Source: Blastocatellia bacterium
Lineage (GTDB): Bacteria > Acidobacteriota > Blastocatellia > Chloracidobacteriales > JADJPF01
Assembly: GCA_016713405.1 (NCBI GenBank)
Contig: JADJPF010000029.1
Location: 7,041 to 71,040 of the forward strand
Reading direction: 5' to 3'
DNA length: 64,000 nt
Shown: positions 1 to 8,957 of the stretch, piece after piece
How positions within the stretch are numbered: position 1 is the stretch's first letter
How the letters are laid out: every line of letters begins with the position of its first letter
Position numbers and translations under genes: made by a program
The notes under the pieces: generated by a model
The model's database searches: none
What the model saw: only the letters and a program-made list of their open reading frames with translations
What the model was told of the DNA's origin: nothing

Positions 1-679
1 CAACTAACATTCGGTAAGCAATTAGTCCTAGACTATAAATATCAGAAGTTTGTTTAATAGCAATACCTAATAATTGTTCCGGGGACATATACTTAGGAGT
101 GCCAACTATTTCCCCTGTTTTTGTTAGCACAGTATTATGACTAGAAGTTTTATCAGAAGATAAAATTTTAGCAATCCCAAAATCTGTTAGCTTTGTTGTT
201 AACTCACCTTGTTCATCTTTGTCTAACAAAATATTTTCTGGTTTTAAGTCTCTATGTAAAACTTTGTGGTTATGAGCCTCTTCTAATGCTCCACATAACT
301 GAGTTAAAAACTTTAGGCATTTTTTTAAGCTTAATCGTCCCATTTCTTCTAAATGTTTTTGCAGAGTTTCTCCATTAATATATTCCATTACAATAAACAG
401 CAACCCTTCTGAAGAGCGACTGCATTTGTAGGTTTTAACAATATTTGGATGTGATAGAAGTAGCCCTGTCCGTGCTTCTCTAAGAAAACGTTGAACTAAG
501 GTAGCATCTTGCATTTTTTCTGGCAAAATAACTTTTATTGCTACAGTTCGAGCAATAGAGATTTGTTTTGCCCTAAAAACTGCTCCCATTCCACCTAAGC
601 CTAATTTTTCTTCTATTTGGTAATCATCCCCAATTACTGTTCCTAGTAATTTGTCATGTTCACACAGATTTTTAGACAT
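1..679 (-). CDS. Serine/threonine protein kinase, 3' end beyond window
   Basis: The minus strand translates without a stop from an ATG at 679 to the left edge, so the gene is cut there. It begins MSKNLCEHDKLLGTVIG and continues into a typical Hanks-type (Pkn) kinase domain: glycine-rich loop GLGGMGAVF (residues about 27-35), VAIKV with the ATP-binding lysine (about 49), the catalytic HRDLKPEN loop, the DFG motif in LTDFGIAKI, and the activation-segment end YMSPEQ followed by SDIYSLG. The kinase would phosphorylate Ser/Thr on unknown targets; family members usually carry C-terminal sensor, TPR or membrane parts, which lie outside. No close upstream partner is visible. It resembles the other kinases of this window at 5399, 38770, 54411 and 60165. 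Sure of the fold, not of the target. Confidence 0.93.
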   Translation of the reverse strand, partial: MSKNLCEHDKLLGTVIGDDYQIEEKLGLGGMGAVFRAKQISIARTVAIKVILPEKMQDATLVQRFLREARTGLLLSHPNIVKTYKCSRSSEGLLFIVMEYINGETLQKHLEEMGRLSLKKCLKFLTQLCGALEEAHNHKVLHRDLKPENILLDKDEQGELTTKLTDFGIAKILSSDKTSSHNTVLTKTGEIVGTPKYMSPEQLLGIAIKQTSDIYSLGLIAYRMLV

Positions 680-1040
680 ATTTTTTATAGATTGGACAAA
701 AAGAAATAAGCTAACACTTCTTTGAAAATTATTTATAAAATAACACAACTATTTTTTGTTTATCTAGTGATTTACTTTTTTATAGAATCTTAATAAAACT
801 AATTATCTTAAAAAGTTTTATAGGAATAAAAACTTTATTTTAAGTATCTGTAAGTTACTCAAAAAACATCGTCTATCACATCTAGGGATAATACTTATTG
901 CAAAACTTGACTAAACTAAGGTATTAAATAAAAACTTAAACTCTTTAGCTACCATACCAACAAAAGTTACTTCAATAATTTAAGAACTTAAGGAGTAATG
1001 GCTTACCCTAACTTCTATCTGTAGTTAGGAAAGATAAGTC
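680..1040. other. Intergenic region, divergent promoters expected
   Basis: About 360 bases of very AT-rich DNA lie between the minus-strand kinase and the plus-strand STAS gene, so promoters of both genes should be here. I see no convincing hairpin, RNA gene or coding segment. A short AGGAAAG at about 1027-1033 is the likely ribosome binding site of the STAS gene. Confidence 0.5.
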
Positions 1041-1394
1041 TTGCATTTTATGATAAAAGTAACAGAGCAATTAGCCGGGTCAATTGTTATGCTTAATGTT
1101 AATGGAAAATTATCTGGAGGGGAAAATTATAATTTATTATCTAGTAAAGTCGTAGATTTACTTAGTCAGGGCTACATACTTTTTATACTTAATTTAGCTG
1201 AAGTTACTAATGCTGACAGTACAGGGATAGGAGAATTAATTGTTTGCTTAAAACGAGTAAAAGAAAGAGGTGGAGAGATAAAGCTTGCTGCACCTACACA
1301 AAAAGTAAGTAGCCTAATACATATGACTAATTTAGATAGAATTTTTGAAATTCACCCTTCAGAACGTTCTGCATTAAATAGTTTTGGTCACTAG
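1041..1394 (+). CDS. STAS-domain anti-sigma factor antagonist
   Basis: A 117-residue single-domain STAS protein of the SpoIIAA/RsbV type. Such proteins bind an anti-sigma kinase and release its sigma factor, and are switched off by phosphorylation of one Ser/Thr. The conserved segment NADSTGIGEL (residues 58-67) puts the phosphorylatable serine at about residue 60, and the C-terminal half has the usual alternating helix and strand pattern. I chose the TTG at 1041 because AGGAAAG at 1027-1033 is well spaced from it (about 7 bases); the in-frame ATG at 1050 is poorly spaced. No partner kinase or phosphatase is adjacent, so it probably acts in trans. It is followed by a strong hairpin. Family assignment is firm; the partner is unknown. 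Confidence 0.9.
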   Translation: MHFMIKVTEQLAGSIVMLNVNGKLSGGENYNLLSSKVVDLLSQGYILFILNLAEVTNADSTGIGELIVCLKRVKERGGEIKLAAPTQKVSSLIHMTNLDRIFEIHPSERSALNSFGH

Positions 1395-1443
1395 CTTGAT
1401 CAAATGCTCAATTGTCCTGATCACTTTTGAGCATTTGATCAAG
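1395..1443 (+). terminator. Perfect 17-bp inverted repeat after the STAS gene
   Basis: CTTGATCAAATGCTCAA at 1395-1411 is repeated exactly in inverted orientation at 1427-1443, with a 15-base loop, directly after the STAS stop codon and followed by a T-rich run. It fits a transcription terminator. Both arms and the loop contain GATC, so it is also part of the GATC-rich field that continues to the right. Confidence 0.7.
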
Positions 1444-1806
1444 TTTATTTATTAATTTGATCAAAAAATAAAAAATATACATTATAACTTTGGTAAATTA
1501 AACAAAGGCTAATATTATGTTTAGTTTACCAACTTTTTAATTATCAAAGTTATGTTTTGACCCTTTGCTATTTAGAATAATTGATCTTGCTTGATCGCAT
1601 TTGATCACATAAAAAAATTAAGCATAACTAGTCGAGTTTACTAGATCAATTATTGTCACTAATCCCATATATTGTAGAACTTGACTAGCCAAGCCACAAA
1701 ATAAGGTTCTCTGATCTAAAGCAAATCTCTTGACACTACTAATGTTGATATGTCACTTTCTTTTGGGTTGTAGTGCTGTAGCCGTTCAAGAGAGTGAAGG
1801 GGTTTT
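1444..1806. promoter_or_regulatory. GATC-rich region upstream of parA
   Basis: Non-coding, AT-rich DNA in front of parA. Counting from the hairpin at 1395, GATC occurs at 1398, 1419, 1437, 1459, 1583, 1593, 1603, 1644 and 1713, that is nine times in about 320 bases where roughly one is expected at this base composition. Three of them form a close TTGATC series at 1581-1606. The 9-mer CTTGACTAG at 1680-1688 recurs inverted inside the downstream winged-helix gene at 3779 and 3836. A TTGACA at 1730-1735 could be a -35 element but no good -10 follows. This looks like a binding region for a partition or replication protein; the function is inferred. Confidence 0.5.
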
Positions 1807-2652
1807 ATGGGTCAAAGGATCCCGCATGGAATATCAATCACTATTTGTAATCATAAAGGTGGTAGTGGAAAAACAACAACAGCTTGTAACTTGGCTGCTG
1901 GACTAGCCAGGCTAGACTTTAAGACTTTATTAATTGATGTCGATCCTCAAGCAAATGCCACCATTACTTTTTTAGACCGTAGCATTATAGATATTCACTT
2001 AGGACATGCATTTTTAGGTTTTCAATCGCAAAATGGTCAATTTATGCGTCATCCTTTTGAGAATGCTGTTTATGAAACAGCTATTCCAAACCTAGACCTT
2101 GCTGCTTCTAACCTATCGCTTTCTAAACTTAATCGCATCATCGATTCTAGCGACATTATTGAGCTATATTATGCTGTTAAAGACGCTCGCCTAGAGTATG
2201 ATTTTATTATTATTGATACACCTCCAAATCTAGGCCCGCTACTAGATATGGCTCTGCTAGCTTCAAATCACTATATCATCCCTATAGAAGCAGCCTTTTA
2301 TCCATTAGAAGGCGTAAGCGATTTAGATGAGACTATAGGCAAAATTCGTCGCATTCATAAGGAAAATATTCAACTTCTAGGGGCTTTAGTTACTCGGTTT
2401 GACCAGCGGACTAAGATTTGTGGACAAGCTTATTCTACTGTAACAGATACATTTAAGGATGCAGCTTTTGAAACCGTCATTCGTAATAACACTAAATTAG
2501 TTACAGCCCCTGCACTTAATCAATCTATCTATGATCATGCACCTACAAGTTATGGTGCAGAAGACTATACACAGTTTGTTAAAGAGACTTTAGGACGCTT
2601 AAAAATTTCTGTTGAAGGAAAAAGTTTAGTTGCTGTTCCTAGCAATTACTAG
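1807..2652 (+). CDS. parA: ParA-family partition ATPase
   Basis: A 281-residue ParA/Soj-type ATPase. ParA proteins bind DNA non-specifically in the ATP state and position replicons together with a ParB-like partner. The deviant Walker A box KGGSGKTT spans residues 17-24, DVDPQAN (44-50) is the A' motif, and IIIDTPP (134-140) is Walker B. The ATG follows AGTGAAGGGG at good spacing. There is no N-terminal DNA-binding extension, so it resembles chromosomal or type Ib ParA more than the longer plasmid type Ia. The next gene starts 17 bases downstream, but no canonical ParB is visible; the neighbour is a winged-helix protein with a long disordered stretch. The family is certain; whether it serves a chromosome, plasmid or integrated element is open. 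Confidence 0.93.
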   Translation: MGQRIPHGISITICNHKGGSGKTTTACNLAAGLARLDFKTLLIDVDPQANATITFLDRSIIDIHLGHAFLGFQSQNGQFMRHPFENAVYETAIPNLDLAASNLSLSKLNRIIDSSDIIELYYAVKDARLEYDFIIIDTPPNLGPLLDMALLASNHYIIPIEAAFYPLEGVSDLDETIGKIRRIHKENIQLLGALVTRFDQRTKICGQAYSTVTDTFKDAAFETVIRNNTKLVTAPALNQSIYDHAPTSYGAEDYTQFVKETLGRLKISVEGKSLVAVPSNY

Positions 2653-2669
2653 TTAAAAATCAATAGTTT

Positions 2670-3155
2670 ATGAGTAAACAAAGTAGCCAAAAACTAAAAG
2701 ATGAAAAGCGCGTTCCTGCACCTAAGCGGCGGCGTGACCCGCTTCCTATAGCTATTAGCGTTAAACATCATTTACCTGTTAGTGCTGAAGGAACGGCTAC
2801 AGACTTGACTATTGCACAACTGGAAACTAATAGTAAAAAACAAGAAACCTCAAAACTTGACTATTCAACTAATCAAGCCAAAGCTACTAATCAAGTTAAT
2901 TCTGTTAAACCAACTAATGTTATTAACCAACAGGTTAAACTGGGTTATTCAACTAAACCTGTAAACCCTGCTATTAGTGCAATTAACCCTAGTTTACCAA
3001 CTAATGCTACAACTTACTCTCTAATTAACCCTACTACAACTTTTGTTAGTCCAATAGCTACCAGGTCTTATGAGCAAAAGTTGATATTTGGCGTGATCAA
3101 GATGATCCGCTTGATCACAATGATCGAGATGAAGATCGGTTTTAGATCAACTTGA
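2670..3155 (+). CDS. ParA-linked protein, N-terminal part (apparent frameshift)
   Basis: This frame opens 17 bases after parA with MSKQSSQKLKDEKRVPAPKRRRDPLP, a basic head followed by a low-complexity region rich in Ser, Thr, Asn, Gln and Lys. From about 3075 the frame produces unlikely sequence, while another frame encodes an Asp/Gln-rich stretch (DIWRDQDDPLDHNDRDEDR), and a third (LDQLDHFDDQ onward) runs without a stop into the winged-helix gene at 3358. One missing base near 3080 and one in the T run near 3143 would join everything into one protein of about 546 residues. I therefore read 2670-4308 as one gene. The two breaks may be assembly errors; true frameshifts cannot be excluded. No enzymatic motif is visible in this part. 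Confidence 0.6.
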   Translation: MSKQSSQKLKDEKRVPAPKRRRDPLPIAISVKHHLPVSAEGTATDLTIAQLETNSKKQETSKLDYSTNQAKATNQVNSVKPTNVINQQVKLGYSTKPVNPAISAINPSLPTNATTYSLINPTTTFVSPIATRSYEQKLIFGVIKMIRLITMIEMKIGFRST

Positions 3156-3229
3156 TCACTTCGATGATCAGTACCAAGAAAATGATCAAGTTGATCAGTT
3201 CGATCAGTTTGCAGATTTTGACGACGATC
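3095..3229. repeat. Cluster of 12 GATC sites inside the coding region
   Basis: Twelve GATC tetramers, many as TGATCA, fall within 135 bases, against an expectation below one. They mostly encode Asp-Gln or Asp-His pairs of a disordered linker. A second, looser group (about seven between 3660 and 3760) uses different codon phases (GAT-CAA, CGA-TCA and GGA-TCA), so protein sequence alone does not explain the enrichment. Confidence 0.7.
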
Positions 3230-3357
3230 AAGAAGACTTTAAAGAAGAAAAACTTCCTCTATTTGATAGTTTTGTTAATAAAAAACAGAAACAAAAAAAG
3301 ATAAAAGATAATTCATTAAGTACACTAGATTTAAGCGTACAATCTCGCTTTGTACGC

Positions 3358-4308
3358 GTGCCAAATGCCGTTGCAGACAAGTTAGCAAGGCAACTTTCAC
3401 CTGCTGAAGAAAAAATCTTTGATCAAATCTGGCGGCTAACCATAGGGTTTAATCGTGAACTCTGGCGAGGAAAAATTGCAGATTTAATGATTAGAACTGG
3501 TTATAGTTCCCGCGCTACTGTGACTAAAGCTATTGCAGGACTATCTGCACTTGGACTGATTGCGGTTGAAGGCCGAGATACTAATCCAAGAGGTCGAAGC
3601 TATAGAATTATTGATCGTCAGCAACTTTTAGCTGAAGAAAAGCTATCTGCACTATCTAAAGATCAACGATCAAGTAAACGATCAAGCTTAGGATCAAATC
3701 AATCATTACGTGATCAAACCTATAACCAATCCAATGATCGTCCTAGAGTTGATCAGTCTAAACTAGTTAAGTCAACAACTAGTCAAGTAAAAGCTTCTGA
3801 CTTGATTAAAAAATCTTCGACTACTCAACTTAATTCTAGTCAAGTAGCTAAGACTAAAGCTAAATTATTGGAGTCGGATCTAGTTGAAAATAAAGCTTCT
3901 AAAACTCTAACACAGTCAAGTAGCCAAGCTCTTAAAAACAACCTTAGAAAGAAAGATGACGATTTCATAACTTCATCGTCATCTTATGATAGAAAAGATG
4001 ACGACGAAACTTTTTTTCAAGCAAGATTAATTTACCAAGACCTTACAGCTAATGGATGGACGGTAAAAGACCAAATTAATTACCAAGAAATAGCAAATAT
4101 TCCTCTTGCTTATATAATTTTGGGAATCTGCTATTCCATCACAAAAGCTCTTGATCATAAGGTTGGAAGCTTAAAATATTGTATTCCTTCAATTCGGGAA
4201 CATTATGAGCTAATGCGAACCTTCCCACAAAAAGATTTATTAGAAATTGCCTACCGACATCTGCTTTTGGTTAAAGAAGCCCAAAGATCTGGAAAATGGA
4301 TTAAGTAA
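3358..4308 (+). CDS. Winged-helix DNA-binding protein next to parA
   Basis: The frame is open well upstream of the GTG at 3358 (back to about 3145), so this is very probably the C-terminal part of the gene starting at 2670. The segment from RFVRVPNAVADKL to RGRSYRIID (roughly the first 90 residues counted from the GTG) looks like a winged helix-turn-helix of the kind found in plasmid or phage replication proteins: LSPAEEKIFDQIWRL, then GYSSRATVTKAIAGLSALG as the recognition helices. A long Ser/Gln/Lys-rich linker full of GATC follows, then a conserved-looking C-terminal helical segment. Position after parA suggests a ParB-like or replication-initiator role, with the surrounding GATC sites as possible targets; this is inference. 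I do not recognise a named family. Confidence 0.7.
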   Translation: MPNAVADKLARQLSPAEEKIFDQIWRLTIGFNRELWRGKIADLMIRTGYSSRATVTKAIAGLSALGLIAVEGRDTNPRGRSYRIIDRQQLLAEEKLSALSKDQRSSKRSSLGSNQSLRDQTYNQSNDRPRVDQSKLVKSTTSQVKASDLIKKSSTTQLNSSQVAKTKAKLLESDLVENKASKTLTQSSSQALKNNLRKKDDDFITSSSSYDRKDDDETFFQARLIYQDLTANGWTVKDQINYQEIANIPLAYIILGICYSITKALDHKVGSLKYCIPSIREHYELMRTFPQKDLLEIAYRHLLLVKEAQRSGKWIK

Positions 4309-4539
4309 AATATTTTATTTCTAACCTGTTTAAGCAAAATTACTTATCCTAATAAATAAGCTTAACACATCAATAAGGTTGCTATTAGGCTTATAAGCGC
4401 GATAGAATAACCGTCTATTTCTATAAATTACCAAAATTACGAAAATATACTAAAAACACTTGCTTTTGTTAGCAAAATCTTCCTCATACAAGATCTGCTA
4501 AATAAAAAAGAAAGTTAGATTAGCTAAGGGAGAAAACTC

Positions 4540-5391
4540 TTGTCTGAAGAACTAAATTCTAAAAGAATATCTCTTTTTCCTGCCTTACCTGCGATTGTAA
4601 ACCAAGTGTTGGAAAGCCTATCTAGTCGTAGTGTTAATGATTATGAAATTATTGGAATAATAGAAAGTGAGCCTGGGATGTCTACGGCTTTACTAGGTAT
4701 GATTAACCATGCACTGTTTGGAAAGATTACACTTAATAGCTTAAGTGAATTAATTGATATGCTTGGACTTCCTAGACTGCGTTTTGCTGTTTTGGCTTAT
4801 GGATTTAGTCGATTTTGTAATGAAAACTATGCCAATTTTGGACATACTAGCGGACTTTCAGCAAAAATCACTTGGGAACATGCAATTAGTGTTGCTTACT
4901 TTGGTGTTGAAATTGCTAAAATCGTCAAATATCCTCGTTTAGAAGAAGTTTTATTAGCTGGCTTAATTCATGATGTGGGCCGTCAAGTAATAATGATCAA
5001 TCGACCAGAAGAATATAGTGAACTTTTAGGTAGTGTTTATGGGATAGTTGTAGATATTGTTGCTCAAGAACGTACTAAAATAGGGCTTTCTCATGACCAA
5101 GTAGGTGCAATGTTAGTAGGTCATTGGCAATTACCAGAATCTATTGCTTCAGTTATTGAGTACCATCATAACTGTGAAGCAGCAGAAGACCATCAAATTT
5201 TAGTTCATATAATTACGTTAGCAAATCAATTAGCTGTTTCTCAAGGAACTTCTTTTGAACTATGTGATAAGGTAGACAAAGATAGCAATGTTTCAGTTCA
5301 TTTATTAGAACTTTCTGGGGATGATATAGATGAGCTAGTAAAAAACTTTCATCAAAATGCAATCGCTTTCCGAAAAGCTTTTAACTTTTAA
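4540..5391 (+). CDS. HDOD-domain signalling protein
   Basis: A 283-residue HDOD protein. HDOD domains are HD-related, usually non-catalytic modules tied to signalling and output control. LFPALPAIVNQVLESL (12-27) and ESEPGMSTALLGMINHALFG (42-61) are the hallmark opening helices; GLIHDVGRQV (141-150) retains an HD pair, and GHWQLPESIASVIEYHH is the typical late motif. The start is a TTG at 4540 with AAGGGAGA (4526-4533) in front. The kinase gene begins 7 bases after its stop, so the two are almost certainly co-transcribed and may act in one pathway. The upstream 230 bases are AT-rich without a clear feature. Family assignment is secure. Confidence 0.9.
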   Translation: MSEELNSKRISLFPALPAIVNQVLESLSSRSVNDYEIIGIIESEPGMSTALLGMINHALFGKITLNSLSELIDMLGLPRLRFAVLAYGFSRFCNENYANFGHTSGLSAKITWEHAISVAYFGVEIAKIVKYPRLEEVLLAGLIHDVGRQVIMINRPEEYSELLGSVYGIVVDIVAQERTKIGLSHDQVGAMLVGHWQLPESIASVIEYHHNCEAAEDHQILVHIITLANQLAVSQGTSFELCDKVDKDSNVSVHLLELSGDDIDELVKNFHQNAIAFRKAFNF

Positions 5392-5398
5392 TTAAATT

Positions 5399-8300
5399 AT
5401 GCGTGAAGGAAGTAGACCTCAAACTAAGGGTTGGTTAGGAACAATTATTGATAGAAAATACCGTCTAATTTCACCTTTAGGGCATGGTGGGATGGCTAGC
5501 GTATTTTTGGCAGAACGGCTTCATTTACGTGATAGTGTTGCAATTAAGGTTTTACAAACGCGTAGCGATGAAGATGCGCTTAAACGCTTTCAAGTAGAAG
5601 CAGCAGCAGCGGCAAAAGTAAAACATCCCAATGTAGTAACTATTTATGATTTTGGTCTTACAGAAGATGGAACAGTTTATATTGTAATGGAATTTTTAGA
5701 AGGGCCAGGACTTGATCAAGAAATGCACAAACTTGGCCGTATGTCTGTAGAAAGAGCCTTAGAAATTATTAAACCTGTATGCTCTGCTATAAATGCTGCT
5801 CATTCCGTAGGACTGCTTCATAGAGATATTAAACCACCTAATATTATTTTACACCGCAGTAAACATGAAGGAGAAATAGTTAAGGTTGTTGATTTTGGTA
5901 TAGCTAAATTTTTTGAATCTACAGATCTAGTTGTAAAGACTTCTGAAGGCATAGTCTTAGGTACAGCCGAATATATGTCACCTGAACAGTGCCAGGGGCT
6001 AGATTTAGATGCACAAACAGACATTTATAGTCTGGCAGTTGTTTGTTATCAAATGCTAACAGGAAAATTACCTTATGATGCTGCTAGTACAGGAGAATAT
6101 TTAATTAAACATGTTAGAGAAAATCCTTTACCTCTTCATAGACGATGGAGCGGAGTTGATCCTAAAGTTGAAGCAGTAATAATGCGGGCATTAGATAAAA
6201 ATCCTCAAACTAGGCCTAAAGGAGCATTAGAATTTTGTTATCTTTTAGAACAAGCTGTATTAGAAAAGAAAAATAAAAAAACAACAGGTAGTAGCAAAAC
6301 AGAAAAAATTGATAAAACGTCTGATAAACAAATAAACTCAACTAGTCGTGAAAAGGGTGTAATAGTTTTTAACTGTTTTGTAGGCCGTAATCAGGAACTT
6401 AACCAGCTAATGCAGTGTTGGCAACAAACTTGTCAAGGGCAAAATCGTCCGGTTATTGTACTAGGTAATGCTGGAGTTGGTAAAACAGAGCTTTTAGTTG
6501 AGTTTTCACGCCAAATAAAACAACAAGAAGCATTTCTTTTTCAAACACGCTGTTATCGTAGCCCAGGGATTAAGTCTTTTTATGCTTTTATTGGAGACTT
6601 AAAAAATTTGTTTACTCGTTTGCAGGTAAATACCGCTGCTTTAGGAGAAGCATTTGGTAACAAGGTTGCTCCAATAATGGATCTTTTAGGTAAAATTTGG
6701 CAAACAGGAAAACTTGTTGATCCAAATAATGTTAATTTAGAAACACAGCAATACTACTTTAGCTTACTTGCACAGGCTTTTGTTATGATGAGCAGGCAAC
6801 GCCCAGTTTTAATTGTACTTGATGATTTAAATTGGGCAGATGAAACAGCTAGAGATCTTTTAGATTATCTTGGTCGCGCTTTAAGCCGAGAACGTGTTTT
6901 AATTGTTGCTGGTGCTAGATTTACAGGAGAAACAGAAGGCTTTTCACAATGGCTAAAAAATTGTCAGCGAGATTATGAAGTTTTAAGCTTAGCTCCATTT
7001 AAGAAACAACAAGTTTATGAAGTTTTAACAGCAATTTTTGGACAACCTGCATTTACTGAACAACAATTTAACCAACTTTTAGCCGATAGCGGCGGAAATG
7101 CTTATTTTCTTACAGAACACTTACGCTTGTTGGTCTCTAATAGCAAAATTAAATTTGATGGTGGACGTTGGAATTGCCAAGATTTTAAGGATCAAATTCC
7201 ACAAACATTAATTGACTTAGTAGACTTAACGCTAGATAGATTACCTTCTGAAACACAACAGGCTTTAAGCATTGCTTCAGTAATTGGAGAAGATTTTGAG
7301 CTTAACACCTTACAATCTGTAGCAAATCTATCAGAAGAAACATTGCCTATAATTACCCAGCAAGCCATAGAAAATGGACTAATTACCGAATTAATAGAAC
7401 TTGAAAGATACCAGTTTAGCAATGCTACTATTCGTCGAATCCTTTACGAAAAATTAAATAAACGTAATCGCCGCCGCATTCACCGTTTCATTGCTGAGTG
7501 GTTTACACTTAATGATGTTGATTTAGAGAAACGTTTGTTTAAGACAGCTTATCATTACTATGAAGCTGGTGAATGGTCACAAGCCTTTAACCAAGCTGTA
7601 AAATCTGCTCAAATTGCTGCTATAAGCTTAAATATTAATGAGCTACATAAATATCTAATCTGGGCAGAAAAAAGTCTAGTAGCAGATGAAAAACTAAATA
7701 AATTAGAAAATTTAGTTGCATCTGATAAAATTATTGATTTTGAATTACCTGAACAATTAGCAAATATTAAGCAATTAGCAACTTATTACTGGTTATGTGG
7801 GGTAAGCTTAATTTATCGAAACCGAGGTTTATCTGCTGAACAGTTACTACAAAAAGCCTTAAAATTTGTTCAAATTTGCCAAGACAAGTATTTGTTAGGG
7901 GAAACTTACTTTGCTTTAGCTACAATTAAGGCGAGTAATGGCGTAAAAGTGGAAGCAATAGATTTATATAAACGAGCTTTAACGGCTTATCATCAAGTAG
8001 ATTATTTGCTTGGACAAGGGCAAATCCTTCGTCAAATGAGTACACTTTATGAACTACGCGGTGATTATAGTTTAGCTCTTGACTCAGCAAGAGCAGCAGT
8101 TGATATAGCGCGTTTGTCTGATAATCAAAAATTAGAAAGTTTTGCTCTTTCTAGTGAAGCCTGGATTTTATGTAAATTAAATAGGTTTGAAGAGTCAGCC
8201 ATTGTTGCAAAACGTGCTTTAGCCCTAGCTAGACAGAGCGATGACCCTGCAACACGTTGTTCTTGTTATAACACAATTGCACAAATTTACTTACAGCAAG

Positions 8301-8944
8301 GACTTTATCAGGAAGCTATTGACCCTCAAAAAGAATCGCTACGCCTAGCACGTACTTTGGGAAATCGTCGTTTTGAAGCTATTGTTTGTGATAATTTAGG
8401 AGAACTTTATTTTCGATCTAATAAGTATGCTGAGTCGGAACATTATTTTCTTAAAGTCTTAAAACTAGTAGAAGCAAATGGAAATCAATATTTTGAACAA
8501 ACTACACTACAAAACTTAGCCAAAGTTTATATCAAGCTAGGAAAGATTCAGCAAGCTAGAGCTTATTTAACTAGAGTAGAAACTTTAGTAGCAACCGTAG
8601 ATTTACTAGAAGCACGTTGTGAATTTCGCTCAACTATGGCGGAACTTCTTTTAGCGGAAGGAAAACATAAAGAAGCTATTACAGAAGCAGATCAAGCAAT
8701 TACTCAAGCAAGAATTATGGGAAGTTTAGAACATGAATGGCTTCCCTGGCTTATTAAAACCCAAGCCCTACTTGAGTTAGAAAGAATTCGTGCTGCTAGT
8801 GATGCAATAGGAAAAACTCTTTCCATAATTGAAAATGTATCAGAAAAAATTTCTGATACATTGGTAAAAGAAAAATATTTAGCTTATACAGAAAGACAGC
8901 TAGCTTTTAAGCTATATAAACAAATTCAATCACAAGAAAAATAG
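5399..8944 (+). CDS. Ser/Thr kinase fused to AAA ATPase and TPR repeats
   Basis: An 1181-residue multidomain regulator. Residues about 20-285 form a Hanks-type kinase: glycine loop LGHGGMASVF (27-36), ATP lysine 50, HRDIKPPN (141-148) and DFG (165-167). After a Lys/Ser/Thr-rich linker comes a predicted STAND-like AAA domain opening FVGRNQEL, with Walker A GNAGVGKT (356-363) and Walker B LIVLDD (471-476) followed by LNWADE. The remaining ~500 residues are TPR-like helical repeats (for example YLQQGLYQEAIDPQKESLRL). This kinase-ATPase-TPR plan is common in Acidobacteriota and Myxococcota and suggests a ligand-controlled scaffold. It is intact, co-directional with the HDOD gene, and its architecture recurs in the broken gene at 54411-57160. 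Targets are unknown. Confidence 0.93.
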   Translation: MREGSRPQTKGWLGTIIDRKYRLISPLGHGGMASVFLAERLHLRDSVAIKVLQTRSDEDALKRFQVEAAAAAKVKHPNVVTIYDFGLTEDGTVYIVMEFLEGPGLDQEMHKLGRMSVERALEIIKPVCSAINAAHSVGLLHRDIKPPNIILHRSKHEGEIVKVVDFGIAKFFESTDLVVKTSEGIVLGTAEYMSPEQCQGLDLDAQTDIYSLAVVCYQMLTGKLPYDAASTGEYLIKHVRENPLPLHRRWSGVDPKVEAVIMRALDKNPQTRPKGALEFCYLLEQAVLEKKNKKTTGSSKTEKIDKTSDKQINSTSREKGVIVFNCFVGRNQELNQLMQCWQQTCQGQNRPVIVLGNAGVGKTELLVEFSRQIKQQEAFLFQTRCYRSPGIKSFYAFIGDLKNLFTRLQVNTAALGEAFGNKVAPIMDLLGKIWQTGKLVDPNNVNLETQQYYFSLLAQAFVMMSRQRPVLIVLDDLNWADETARDLLDYLGRALSRERVLIVAGARFTGETEGFSQWLKNCQRDYEVLSLAPFKKQQVYEVLTAIFGQPAFTEQQFNQLLADSGGNAYFLTEHLRLLVSNSKIKFDGGRWNCQDFKDQIPQTLIDLVDLTLDRLPSETQQALSIASVIGEDFELNTLQSVANLSEETLPIITQQAIENGLITELIELERYQFSNATIRRILYEKLNKRNRRRIHRFIAEWFTLNDVDLEKRLFKTAYHYYEAGEWSQAFNQAVKSAQIAAISLNINELHKYLIWAEKSLVADEKLNKLENLVASDKIIDFELPEQLANIKQLATYYWLCGVSLIYRNRGLSAEQLLQKALKFVQICQDKYLLGETYFALATIKASNGVKVEAIDLYKRALTAYHQVDYLLGQGQILRQMSTLYELRGDYSLALDSARAAVDIARLSDNQKLESFALSSEAWILCKLNRFEESAIVAKRALALARQSDDPATRCSCYNTIAQIYLQQGLYQEAIDPQKESLRLARTLGNRRFEAIVCDNLGELYFRSNKYAESEHYFLKVLKLVEANGNQYFEQTTLQNLAKVYIKLGKIQQARAYLTRVETLVATVDLLEARCEFRSTMAELLLAEGKHKEAITEADQAITQARIMGSLEHEWLPWLIKTQALLELERIRAASDAIGKTLSIIENVSEKISDTLVKEKYLAYTERQLAFKLYKQIQSQEK

Positions 8945-8957
8945 TAGAGGTAAATTT

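Noticed and set aside
3060..3160. Programmed ribosomal frameshifting in the parA-linked gene
   Set aside because: No slippery heptamer with a clear downstream structure was found at either shift; missing bases explain both more simply.
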